Below are positions 5,727-11,866 of a stretch of 17,587 nt of DNA, piece after piece. The position numbers were made by a program, and so were the translations under genes. The first letter of the stretch is position 1, and each line of letters begins with the position of its first letter. A model generated the notes under the pieces. That model was not told where the DNA came from. It did no database searches and saw only the letters and a program-made list of their open reading frames with translations. Origin of the DNA: Phycisphaerales bacterium (GTDB lineage: Bacteria; Planctomycetota; Phycisphaerae; Sedimentisphaerales; Anaerohalosphaeraceae); NCBI GenBank assembly GCA_011053245.1, contig DRGS01000082.1:1-17587 (forward strand), given 5' to 3'.

Positions 5727-7058
5727 ATGAAAATTTTAGAATTGCGAGAGCAGGCCGTGAGGGAAGGCGAGGCGGCAAAAGTTCTTGAAGAGACCGCCTC
5801 CGACGAGAATCGCGGGATGACCACCGATGAGGCGCGTAAGTTTGACGACCACATCATAGAAGCCGAGCGATTAGAGCAGCAAGCGAACCGCGCGGAAGCA
5901 CTCGAAAAACTCCAGACCAGACAGCAAGCACCTGTCGAAAAGAAAGTGGTTCCGGAAAGAGCCAACGGCGAGCAGATCAAGAGCACCGGAGCGTCCAACC
6001 GTTTCAGGTTTGGTAAGTTGAATGCGTTTAAGGGAGCCAATGCCGAGGAGAACGCATATCGGTCAGGCAAGTTCCTGTTGGCGACGGTTATGGGCAACGC
6101 GTCTGCCCGTCAATGGTGCCACGATCACGGCATTGAGTTACGAGTACAGACCGAAGGCGTCAACACAGCAGGTGGATTCCTGGTTCCGACCGAGATGGAG
6201 CGGGCAATCATCGACCTGCGTGAAACATTCGGAATGTTCCGTGCAAATACGCGGGTGCTGCCTATGAGTTCGGATCACACACTCATTCCACGACGGACAG
6301 GCGGAGTGACCGCTTACTTTATTGGCGAAACAACCGAGATCACCGCATCCGAAAAGAGCTGGAACCAGGTTGAACTGACTGCCAAGAAGTTAGGCGCCCT
6401 GACAAGGATGAGTACCGACCTGAGCGAGGACGCGATAATCAATATCGCCGACGACCTTGCCAGAGAGATGGCATACGCATTTTCTGTTAAAGAAGATCAG
6501 TGCGGACTCAATGGCGACGGTACGAGTACATTCGGTGGGATGGTCGGTATCAGGACCAAGTTTGTCGATGGCAACCACACAGCAGGTATATATGAAGGAA
6601 CTTCGCCGTTTGTAGCATGGGCCGAAGGTACGCTTGCAGATGAGGTCATCAACCTCATGGCACTCTTGCCAACATACGCACTGCCAAGGGCGAAGTGGTA
6701 CATCAACCCTGCTGGCAAGGCCGGTCTTTTCGACCGGATATCGTTGGAAGCAGGCGGTAATACAGTCCGCGAGATAGCATCCGGCGCTTTGCCGATGTTT
6801 GCCGGTTATCCGGTTATCGTTTCGTCCGCAATGCCCGCAGCGCCAACTAACGGCACGATCGCCGTACTGTTCGGCGACCTTACCATGTCGTCAACGCTTG
6901 GTGACCGCCGAGGCATCACTATCAAGGTGACAGACCAACGCTACATCGAATTTGACCAGATCGGGATCCAGGCGACCGAGCGATTCACGATCGTCAACCA
7001 CGATATCGGCGACACAAGTACTGCCGGTCCGGTTGTTGCATTACAGGGCAACACCTAA
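5727..7058 (+). CDS. Major capsid protein, HK97 fold (443 aa)
   Basis: Builds the icosahedral shell. The first ~110 residues are charged and helical (LREQAVREGEAAKVLEE ... DDHIIEAERLEQQANRAEAL), the delta/scaffold domain that the upstream protease removes. The mature part shows family sequences: TAGGFLVPTEMERAII, FGMFRANTRVLPMSSDHTLIP, the E-loop region TAYFIGETTEITASEKSW, QVELTAKKLGALTRMSTDLSEDA, and a C-terminal FGDLTMSSTLGDRRGITI block. ATG 5727 is chosen over 5697 because GGAG lies nine bases before it. The gap before the gene holds a small hairpin (CCGGGC 5674-5679 with GTCCGG 5684-5689), perhaps an mRNA stability element for a highly expressed gene. A longer hairpin follows the gene. 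Confidence 0.95.
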   Translation: MKILELREQAVREGEAAKVLEETASDENRGMTTDEARKFDDHIIEAERLEQQANRAEALEKLQTRQQAPVEKKVVPERANGEQIKSTGASNRFRFGKLNAFKGANAEENAYRSGKFLLATVMGNASARQWCHDHGIELRVQTEGVNTAGGFLVPTEMERAIIDLRETFGMFRANTRVLPMSSDHTLIPRRTGGVTAYFIGETTEITASEKSWNQVELTAKKLGALTRMSTDLSEDAIINIADDLAREMAYAFSVKEDQCGLNGDGTSTFGGMVGIRTKFVDGNHTAGIYEGTSPFVAWAEGTLADEVINLMALLPTYALPRAKWYINPAGKAGLFDRISLEAGGNTVREIASGALPMFAGYPVIVSSAMPAAPTNGTIAVLFGDLTMSSTLGDRRGITIKVTDQRYIEFDQIGIQATERFTIVNHDIGDTSTAGPVVALQGNT

Positions 7059-7080
7059 GAGCAAGTGATCATATAGAAAC

Positions 7081-7107
7081 GGGCGCTGCCTGAAAGTGGC
7101 AGCGTCC
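7081..7107 (+). terminator. Hairpin after the capsid gene, weak terminator or mRNA stabiliser
   Basis: GGGCGCTGCC (7081-7090) pairs with GGCAGCGTCC (7098-7107): ten pairs with one G-T wobble and a seven-base loop. The following T-run is short (TTTT after five other bases), so termination would be partial. Placed 22 bases after the capsid stop, it could protect or separate the capsid message. Confidence 0.5.
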
Positions 7108-7169
7108 GAGATGTTTTGTAAGAAGTTTTGTAAACAGTTAAGAAAAACGAAAAATTTAGGAGCATAAAA

Positions 7170-7643
7170 ATGGTACCAAGTAATTCTAAAACAATACCAA
7201 TGTTTGCTGGTATTACGATGACCTCTGCCGGAACTGTATTCGGCACGGTTGACACTCTGGGGTTTGATTACCTCACGGTCGATCTTGTCGCCGGAAGTGG
7301 GGCAGCCGCATCGACGGCGGTGGCTACAATGAGAATGGCAGAGGATGACACCTTGCTGACGGCTCATACTGCCGGGGACGCACTGACTCAGTTTGTCGGT
7401 GCTGCTGCTGTAAGTACGTCGGCTGGCTTTGTTCTGCCTGCCCTGAGTTCTACGAAGCAAAACGTATATCGCTTCAACATGGACTTGAAAGGACGCAAGC
7501 GATATATCAGTATCAACTTTGCCCCGGAACTTCAAACTGTCGGCGTAGGTTGTAATGCTGTATTGCACCGCGTGGCAGATGGGGCCGACATTAGAACCGT
7601 TGGCACGGCATCGGATGGCATGAGATTGATCCAGAACGGTTAG
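7170..7643 (+). CDS. Putative head decoration or accessory capsid protein (157 aa)
   Basis: Good ribosome site (AGGAG) before ATG 7170. The sequence is rich in Ala, Thr and Val with alternating beta patterns (DTLGFDYLTVDLVAG, STAVATMRMAEDDTLL) and a second half LKGRKRYISINFAPE. There is no membrane segment and no signal peptide. I cannot assign a named family with certainty; the pattern 'fold, xxVxxxxxxDxxLL, then RxRYxxxxF' occurs in small proteins encoded just after capsid genes in environmental phages. Position right after the major capsid gene suggests a decoration or cementing protein, which is inference from synteny. Hairpins flank the gene on both sides, suggesting a separately processed mRNA. 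Confidence 0.6.
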   Translation: MVPSNSKTIPMFAGITMTSAGTVFGTVDTLGFDYLTVDLVAGSGAAASTAVATMRMAEDDTLLTAHTAGDALTQFVGAAAVSTSAGFVLPALSSTKQNVYRFNMDLKGRKRYISINFAPELQTVGVGCNAVLHRVADGADIRTVGTASDGMRLIQNG

Positions 7644-7665
7644 TCAACAATGTAGCTTTTCTGTT

Positions 7666-7697
7666 CATTCCGTCGGCGTGTAAGCGTCGGCGGGATG
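7666..7697 (+). terminator. Long hairpin before the methyltransferase gene
   Basis: CATTCCGTCGGCG (7666-7678) pairs with CGTCGGCGGGATG (7685-7697) over 13 positions, three of them G-T wobbles, with a TGTAAG loop. Only scattered T follow (CTTTAATTAAACTTTC), so it is a poor terminator; it may be a processing or stability site. Confidence 0.4.
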
Positions 7698-7737
7698 GAC
7701 TTTAATTAAACTTTCTTGAACGGAAAAGGAAAACAAA

Positions 7738-9258
7738 ATGGAAAACATCAAAAAAAGAGTTGAGGCGATACCTTATTGGTATCATAAGATCGAATTGCCG
7801 GATGGCACAGTCACTCCTGGGTTTGCTCCACTTGAGCCCGGACGGTATTGTGTGCCGGACGATCTGACAGGAAAAAGGGTTTTGGATGTCGGTGCGTGGG
7901 ATGGGTACTGGACTTTTGAGGCATTGAAGCGTGGGGCGAAAGAGGTCGTTGCGATAGATGACTTCAGTGATACAGCGGGACTCGACATCACTCGCGGGAA
8001 CGCATGGGAAACATTTGACCTCTGCGCCGAGGCGTTTGGGTTTGAAAATTCTATTTCAAAGGTATTAAAATTTGATCCGTTGTACCTGGAAAATAACAAA
8101 GGGCAAAAGGTGTCCAGTCGTGAAATGTCGGTCTACGATATTTCAGAGGAAACATTTGGCAGGTTCGATGTCGTATTCTTTTTTGGTACGATATACCACT
8201 TGAAACATCCATTTCTGGCGCTCGAAAAGATCAGCGAGGTATGCGATGGTGCATTATATGTTGAGACGGCATCGCTTGACGATTTCAGCCCGTATCGTGG
8301 CGGAATTGGTCAGGGATTTAATCAAAACGAAAACGTGATGGAGTTTTACCCAGGAAATCAATACGCAAGTAACGAAAGCAACTGGTGGGTTCCGACTTTG
8401 CAGTGTTTAGGGGCAATGATGGAATCGGTTGGTTTCAAAGGCATTGAATGCTGGCCGTTGACAGAAGACCCGAAAGAATTGCCGCATTGCAGAGGGTTTG
8501 CCTCGGGCACGAAAGACGCGGATGTCATGGTGGCTAATAGTCCTCCAGAGGTAACTACAAATACCCCGCTGGCTGTTCTGAAAGTCGCTGCGGTTATGAG
8601 CGTCCCTCGGTTGGGGTTCATGGATAATATGATGTGTGCGAGCGAGGCATTTTTCGCAATGCGTATTCCGATGTTGTGCGTTCAGGGTGCGTTTTGGGGT
8701 CAATGCTTAGAACGCGGGATGCAGCAGCTTATAGATTCAAACGTCGATATAATCCTAACTGTTGACTACGACACACTGTTCAAAAAAGAAGATGCCGAAG
8801 CGGTTATCCGCCTGATGTACGAGAATCCAGATGTGACTGCGATTGTTCCGGTACATCGTGGGCGTGGCGATTTTCCTGTATTGATGTCAATGAAGTCTAA
8901 GTCGGGGCAGGTCAGAAAAGACGTGCCATTAACGGAACTCGCAGGGGAAACAACAAAGATAGCGACAGGGCATTTTGGATTAACCGCAATTCGCGTGAAA
9001 GACTTGATGGACATCCCGCATCCGTGGTTCCAAGGTCAGCCGAACAAAGATGGAATGTGGGGTCCGGGTCGTGTCGACGATGACATATACTTCTGGCATA
9101 TACTGGAAGAGTACAAAAAAACAGTGTTGCTTGCTAACCATGTAACTGTCGGGCACCTGGAATTGAAAGCGAACTGGCCCGATGAAAGTATGCAGCCAAT
9201 ATATCAGACGCCGGGCGATTTTCACGATAAGGGTAAACCCAAGAACGTTTGGAAATGA
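7738..9258 (+). CDS. Fusion of CmoB-like methyltransferase and GT-A-like glycosyltransferase (506 aa)
   Basis: Residues 1-260 are a class I SAM methyltransferase of the CmoB/DUF1698-like type: SAM motif VLDVGAWDGYWTFEA (48-62), acidic AIDDF (72-76), FFFGTIYHLKHPFLALEKI (147-165) and MEFYPGNQY...NWWVPT (201-220). Residues about 280-490 look like a GT-A glycosyltransferase: N-terminal AAVMSVPRLGFMDNMM, a helix, then ILTVDYDTLF with a DxD (D343, D345), GHFGLTAIRVKDLM, DDDIYFWHIL (447-456) and VGHLELKAN with H473. Both active sites look intact. CmoB itself modifies tRNA, but similar domains in phages and sugar clusters may methylate sugars. Likely job: add and methylate a sugar, substrate unknown. 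More AT-rich than its neighbours and inserted within the head block, suggesting acquisition. Ribosome site AAAGGA. Confidence 0.8.
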   Translation: MENIKKRVEAIPYWYHKIELPDGTVTPGFAPLEPGRYCVPDDLTGKRVLDVGAWDGYWTFEALKRGAKEVVAIDDFSDTAGLDITRGNAWETFDLCAEAFGFENSISKVLKFDPLYLENNKGQKVSSREMSVYDISEETFGRFDVVFFFGTIYHLKHPFLALEKISEVCDGALYVETASLDDFSPYRGGIGQGFNQNENVMEFYPGNQYASNESNWWVPTLQCLGAMMESVGFKGIECWPLTEDPKELPHCRGFASGTKDADVMVANSPPEVTTNTPLAVLKVAAVMSVPRLGFMDNMMCASEAFFAMRIPMLCVQGAFWGQCLERGMQQLIDSNVDIILTVDYDTLFKKEDAEAVIRLMYENPDVTAIVPVHRGRGDFPVLMSMKSKSGQVRKDVPLTELAGETTKIATGHFGLTAIRVKDLMDIPHPWFQGQPNKDGMWGPGRVDDDIYFWHILEEYKKTVLLANHVTVGHLELKANWPDESMQPIYQTPGDFHDKGKPKNVWK

Positions 9259-9282
9259 GGATAAATCAAAAAGGTTTTGAAC

Positions 9283-9310
9283 TAAATGTTTGGAAGTAAA
9301 TGTTTGGGAA
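9283..9310 (+). repeat. 14-bp tandem repeat in an AT-rich spacer
   Basis: TAAATGTTTGGAAG (9283-9296) is followed directly by TAAATGTTTGGGAA (9297-9310). A third related copy, GTTTGGAAATGAGG, overlaps the end of the preceding gene (from 9247). The 9259-9352 spacer is AT-rich and otherwise empty. It could be a remnant of insertion or a regulatory site. Confidence 0.55.
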
Positions 9311-9352
9311 TAAATATAAACTGAAAATTGTTTGAAATAAGGGAGTACGAAG

Positions 9353-9727
9353 ATGGCTAAGCAAAAATATATCTGGTTGAAGATGTCAAGAGAATGGGGC
9401 GGCTTTGCGATCGGCGACGTCGTTCGATTCGGCGAGAGCAAGGGCGTTGAGCGGGCCGAGAAAGGTTTCGGCGTTCAGGTTCCGGAGCCTCCGGAAGAGA
9501 AAAGGAAACGCTTGGCAGCCGCTAAGGAAGCCGAGAAAGCAGAGGCGGAAGCGGCTGAGGCTAAAACCGCCGAAGCGGAAAAAGCTAAAGCAGACGCTGA
9601 AGCTGCCACGGCAAAGGCTGCCGCAGCGGAAAAAGCAAAGGCCGACAAAGTAGAGACTGCCGACAACACTCCTGCCAAAGAGAATGCGGTTGGCAATTCA
9701 GCGGCAAAGTCAAAGAGCAAAAAATAA
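9353..9727 (+). CDS. Small phage protein with Ala/Glu/Lys coiled-coil tail (124 aa)
   Basis: Ribosome site GGGAG eight bases before ATG 9353. Residues 1-45 form a small domain (WGGFAIGDVVRF...GVERAEKGFGVQV) of the beta-barrel-like 'GDVVxxxxxxAxxxxxxG' kind common between capsid and connector genes. Residues 45-105 are nearly pure A/E/K with heptad-like spacing, a long coiled coil or extended helix. The last 20 residues are low-complexity and end in KSKSKK. Its plan (small domain plus charged tail) echoes the lysine-rich protein at 748. Possible roles: head-tail joining accessory or assembly factor; not shown. The highly repetitive codon pattern makes the tail prone to length change. Confidence 0.6.
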   Translation: MAKQKYIWLKMSREWGGFAIGDVVRFGESKGVERAEKGFGVQVPEPPEEKRKRLAAAKEAEKAEAEAAEAKTAEAEKAKADAEAATAKAAAAEKAKADKVETADNTPAKENAVGNSAAKSKSKK

Positions 9728-9739
9728 GCGGAGCCGATC

Positions 9740-10591
9740 GTGAATAGGTATGGAATGAATAGCGATGGAATGGATTGGAGAGTAACGACAGAGCCGACGG
9801 TTGAGCCGGTGACGCTGCATGAGATGCGACAGCACTCTCGCATCGACAGCGGTACGGAGATCCAGCTTGACTTCGGTGGCGTTGCCGTCGATGAGACGGG
9901 CGGGATATCCTCGCTTCCGGCAGCAGCGCACGGACTCAGCGTTTCAGGCGGCACGCGGATCGTCGTATCCGGTACGACGAATTATGACGGGGTGCACGTT
10001 ACGACGAGCGAAACGACTACCGAGAAGATCGCTTTTGTTGCAACCTACGTCGCCGAGACGATGGGGACAACCGAGTTTGTCCATACCGGTGGAGATAACG
10101 AGCTTATCCTGTCACTGATCATCGCCGCCCGCCAATACTGCGAGATGTTCTCACGTCGGGCGTACATCACACAGACGATCACCGGCAAGCTCGACAGGTT
10201 CGCAAATCCTCCGTTCCATTTCAGGAATATGATCATCCTGCCGAATCCGAACCTGCAAACGGTGTCATCGGTTAAGTATATCGACACCGAGGGGGTCCAG
10301 CAAACGCTTGACGCAAGCGTTTACGATGTCGATGCAACCTCGACGCCCGGCAGGATTACACTGGCCTACAGCCAGAGCTGGCCGTCGCTTCGTGGCGAGC
10401 ATCACGCAGTCGAGATCATCTTCGTTACCGGATATGGAGATGCGGCGACGGATGTGCCGAGCCGTATTATCCAAGCAATAAAGCTACTTGCCGGGGAGTG
10501 GTACCGAGAGAGAGAGGCGACTGGCGTGGTCAATCTCAACGAAATACCAAATGGTGTTAATAGCTTACTTTCAACAGACAGGGTTTTCTAA
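9740..10591 (+). CDS. Head-tail connector, gp6 / phiE125 gp8-like, with inserted domain (283 aa)
   Basis: Forms the adaptor ring below the portal. GTG start with CGGAG six bases upstream. Residues about 15-30 (EPVTLHEMRQHSRIDSG) are the usual first helix, compare VSLAEAKxHLRVD. The second helix resumes at about 113 with DNELILSLIIAARQYCEMFSRRAYITQT, followed by LDRF, IILPNPNLQTVSSVKYIDTEGVQQTL, VDATSTPGRITL, VEIIFVTGYG and VPSRIIQAIKLLAGEWYREREA, all typical of the family. Between the helices lies an extra ~80-residue beta-rich segment with HGLSVSGGTRIVVSGTTNYDGVHVTT, a small module I also know as an independent phage domain. The family is normally about 100-200 residues. The stop overlaps the next start (TAATG). 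Confidence 0.85.
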   Translation: MNRYGMNSDGMDWRVTTEPTVEPVTLHEMRQHSRIDSGTEIQLDFGGVAVDETGGISSLPAAAHGLSVSGGTRIVVSGTTNYDGVHVTTSETTTEKIAFVATYVAETMGTTEFVHTGGDNELILSLIIAARQYCEMFSRRAYITQTITGKLDRFANPPFHFRNMIILPNPNLQTVSSVKYIDTEGVQQTLDASVYDVDATSTPGRITLAYSQSWPSLRGEHHAVEIIFVTGYGDAATDVPSRIIQAIKLLAGEWYREREATGVVNLNEIPNGVNSLLSTDRVF

Positions 10592-10911
10592 TGTTAGCAG
10601 CGGGCAGATTACAACATCGCATTGAGCTGCAATCGGTTGGCAGAGCAAAGGCCGACGACGGCCAGTCCATCGAGACGTTCACAACCTATGCTACCGTGTG
10701 GGCCGACATCAAGCCGATGCGGGGAGCGGAGGCGATCGAGGCACAGCAGCAGAGCGGCCAGAACTGGTTTAAGATCACTGTCCGGTACAACGCATCGATC
10801 AATATCAAGGACCGGATAGCGTTTAAGAGCAGGGTATTTGAGGTGAACTACGCGCTCGATTTTGAGGAGCGGAAAATCTTCCAGGAACTTACATGCACGG
10901 AGATAGTTTGA
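10591..10911 (+). CDS. Head-tail joining protein / stopper (106 aa)
   Basis: Matches the phage head-tail joining family (HK97 gp9-like, SPP1 gp16-like): GRLQHRIELQSVGRAKADDGQSIETFTTYATVWADIKPMRG at the front, then EAIEAQQQSGQNWFKITVRYNASINIKDRIAFKSRVFEV. The length is standard. The protein closes the DNA channel after packaging and forms the platform for the tail. It starts within the connector's stop (TAATG) and ends overlapping the next ATG (TGATG), so all three connector genes are translationally coupled. No oddity seen. Confidence 0.88.
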   Translation: MLAAGRLQHRIELQSVGRAKADDGQSIETFTTYATVWADIKPMRGAEAIEAQQQSGQNWFKITVRYNASINIKDRIAFKSRVFEVNYALDFEERKIFQELTCTEIV

Positions 10912-11387
10912 TGTCTTTTGTATCGTTACAAAGTGGCGGGACCGGAGCAGCTCTTAAGGGTGGGGCCAGGCTGGAGCGGATGCTCAAGGGTCTGGAAAAA
11001 AAGGACGCACGGAAGATCGTCCGGTCGGCTGTTACGCAGGGGATCAAGATACCGATGAGGGCTATGAAATCGAACGCGGTCTCGATGGTAGGCGGTGAGA
11101 TGGGCGCTCTTATAAACAGTAACATCCAGTCGCGGGCGTTTAAGCGGCAGCGGCCAGGATCATTCGCAAGGTTCCTGTCGCTCAAGCCGAATGTGCCCGG
11201 CTTTATTCACCGGACAAAGGACGGGCAAGAGTATTACATCCCGGCGCAGGTCGAGTTTGGGCACGACGATGTGGCGCCGATCCCGTTTATGCGGGCGGCG
11301 GCGGACTCGACCAGGGCCAAAACGATAAAGAGGACATCTGACTTGATAATCAGAGGAATACTGAAGCATGCAAAGAAAGCAATGTAA
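10911..11387 (+). CDS. HK97 gp10-like head-tail / tail completion protein (158 aa)
   Basis: Start at ATG 10911 is preferred over an in-frame ATG at 10893 because GGAG lies eight bases before it and the gene then overlaps the stopper stop. The sequence fits the HK97-gp10-like family: LERMLKGLEKKDARKIVRSAVTQGIKI at the front, and AQVEFGHDDVAPIPFMRAAADSTRAKTIKRTSDLI near the end (compare xxxEFGTxxxPAxPFxRPAxD). It joins the head connector to the tail. In HK97-like phages the next gene is the tail terminator (DUF3168); here that gene is displaced by about 5.2 kb. Confidence 0.88.
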   Translation: MSFVSLQSGGTGAALKGGARLERMLKGLEKKDARKIVRSAVTQGIKIPMRAMKSNAVSMVGGEMGALINSNIQSRAFKRQRPGSFARFLSLKPNVPGFIHRTKDGQEYYIPAQVEFGHDDVAPIPFMRAAADSTRAKTIKRTSDLIIRGILKHAKKAM

Positions 11388-11391
11388 TTAC

Positions 11392-11447
11392 AGCGGGACT
11401 CACTGGACCGGGGACGACTTTACACCTCACCCCGCCAGTGTCTCGCT
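11392..11447 (+). terminator. Large imperfect hairpin after the gp10-like gene
   Basis: AGCGGGA (11392-11398) pairs with TCTCGCT (11441-11447), CACTGG (11401-11406) with CCAGTG (11435-11440), and CGGGG (11409-11413) with CCCCG (11430-11434): 18 pairs with two small bulges and a 16-base loop. No T-run follows, so it is not a classical terminator. It marks the border between the connector block and the signal-peptide gene island. Confidence 0.45.
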
Positions 11448-11469
11448 AAACAACGAAAGGGCTTAGACG

Positions 11470-11691
11470 ATGGCACTTAACGACGGTGACAAAGCCGAAT
11501 GCAAAGAGATAGCCAGGGAGATAGTTAAAGAGGTTCTGGTCGAGCATGTCAAACTATGCCCGCATGGTCAGTTTTTGCGGATCGCAAAGGCACGCATCAT
11601 CGGAATATTGATTGGTGTTATTGTCGGTACCGGTGGGATATCCGGGCTGACTATCTACGGGCTGGCAAAGCTGCTCGCGGGGAGAGTGTGA
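11470..11691 (+). CDS. Small one-helix membrane protein, holin-like (73 aa)
   Basis: Ribosome site GAAAGGG eight bases before ATG 11470. Residues 1-40 are a charged helix (KAECKEIAREIVKEVLVEHVKLCPHGQ) and residues 43-68 a glycine-rich membrane span (ARIIGILIGVIVGTGGISGLTIYGLA), ending in a short basic tail. The C-P-H-G just before the membrane, plus C11 and H26, could bind a metal or form a disulfide; not shown. Small size and one span fit a holin-like or membrane-anchor protein, but no lysis enzyme is adjacent. Similar short 'EHxxxCPHG' membrane proteins are familiar from phage contigs without assigned function. Its stop overlaps an unused ATG just before the 56-aa gene. Confidence 0.6.
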   Translation: MALNDGDKAECKEIAREIVKEVLVEHVKLCPHGQFLRIAKARIIGILIGVIVGTGGISGLTIYGLAKLLAGRV

Positions 11692-11695
11692 TGCA

Positions 11696-11866
11696 ATGGC
11701 GTCCACGGAATACAACGCGTGGGATGAGATAGAAAGATGGTTTTTCGATCTGTGGGATGTCGGTCAAAAGACAGATAAGAGCATCATGGCATATAGACAG
11801 ATGGTAAAAGCGTTTGAGGAGTTCAAGGCAATCGCTAAAAAGCAGGATTTTAAGGAAAGCGAATAA
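11696..11866 (+). CDS. Small hypothetical protein (56 aa)
   Basis: Short frame from ATG 11696 to TAA 11864-11866, with GGGGAGAG about nine bases upstream inside the previous gene and a TAATG overlap with the next. The product is helical and aromatic at the front (EYNAWDEIERWFFDLWDVGQ) and Lys/Glu-rich at the end (KAFEEFKAIAKKQDFKESE). No signal, membrane span or known motif. It bridges the membrane protein and fiber genes; such small coupled genes often encode assembly helpers, but here this is only a guess. Confidence 0.6.
   Translation: MASTEYNAWDEIERWFFDLWDVGQKTDKSIMAYRQMVKAFEEFKAIAKKQDFKESE

Noticed and set aside
5429..6097. 222-aa minus-strand ORF spanning the protease/capsid junction
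   Set aside because: Ser/Ala/Phe-rich shadow of two clearly real genes on the + strand; crosses their boundary.
7041..7568. 175-aa minus-strand ORF opposite the 157-aa gene
   Set aside because: Crosses the hairpin and a well-supported + strand gene; no ribosome site or family resemblance.
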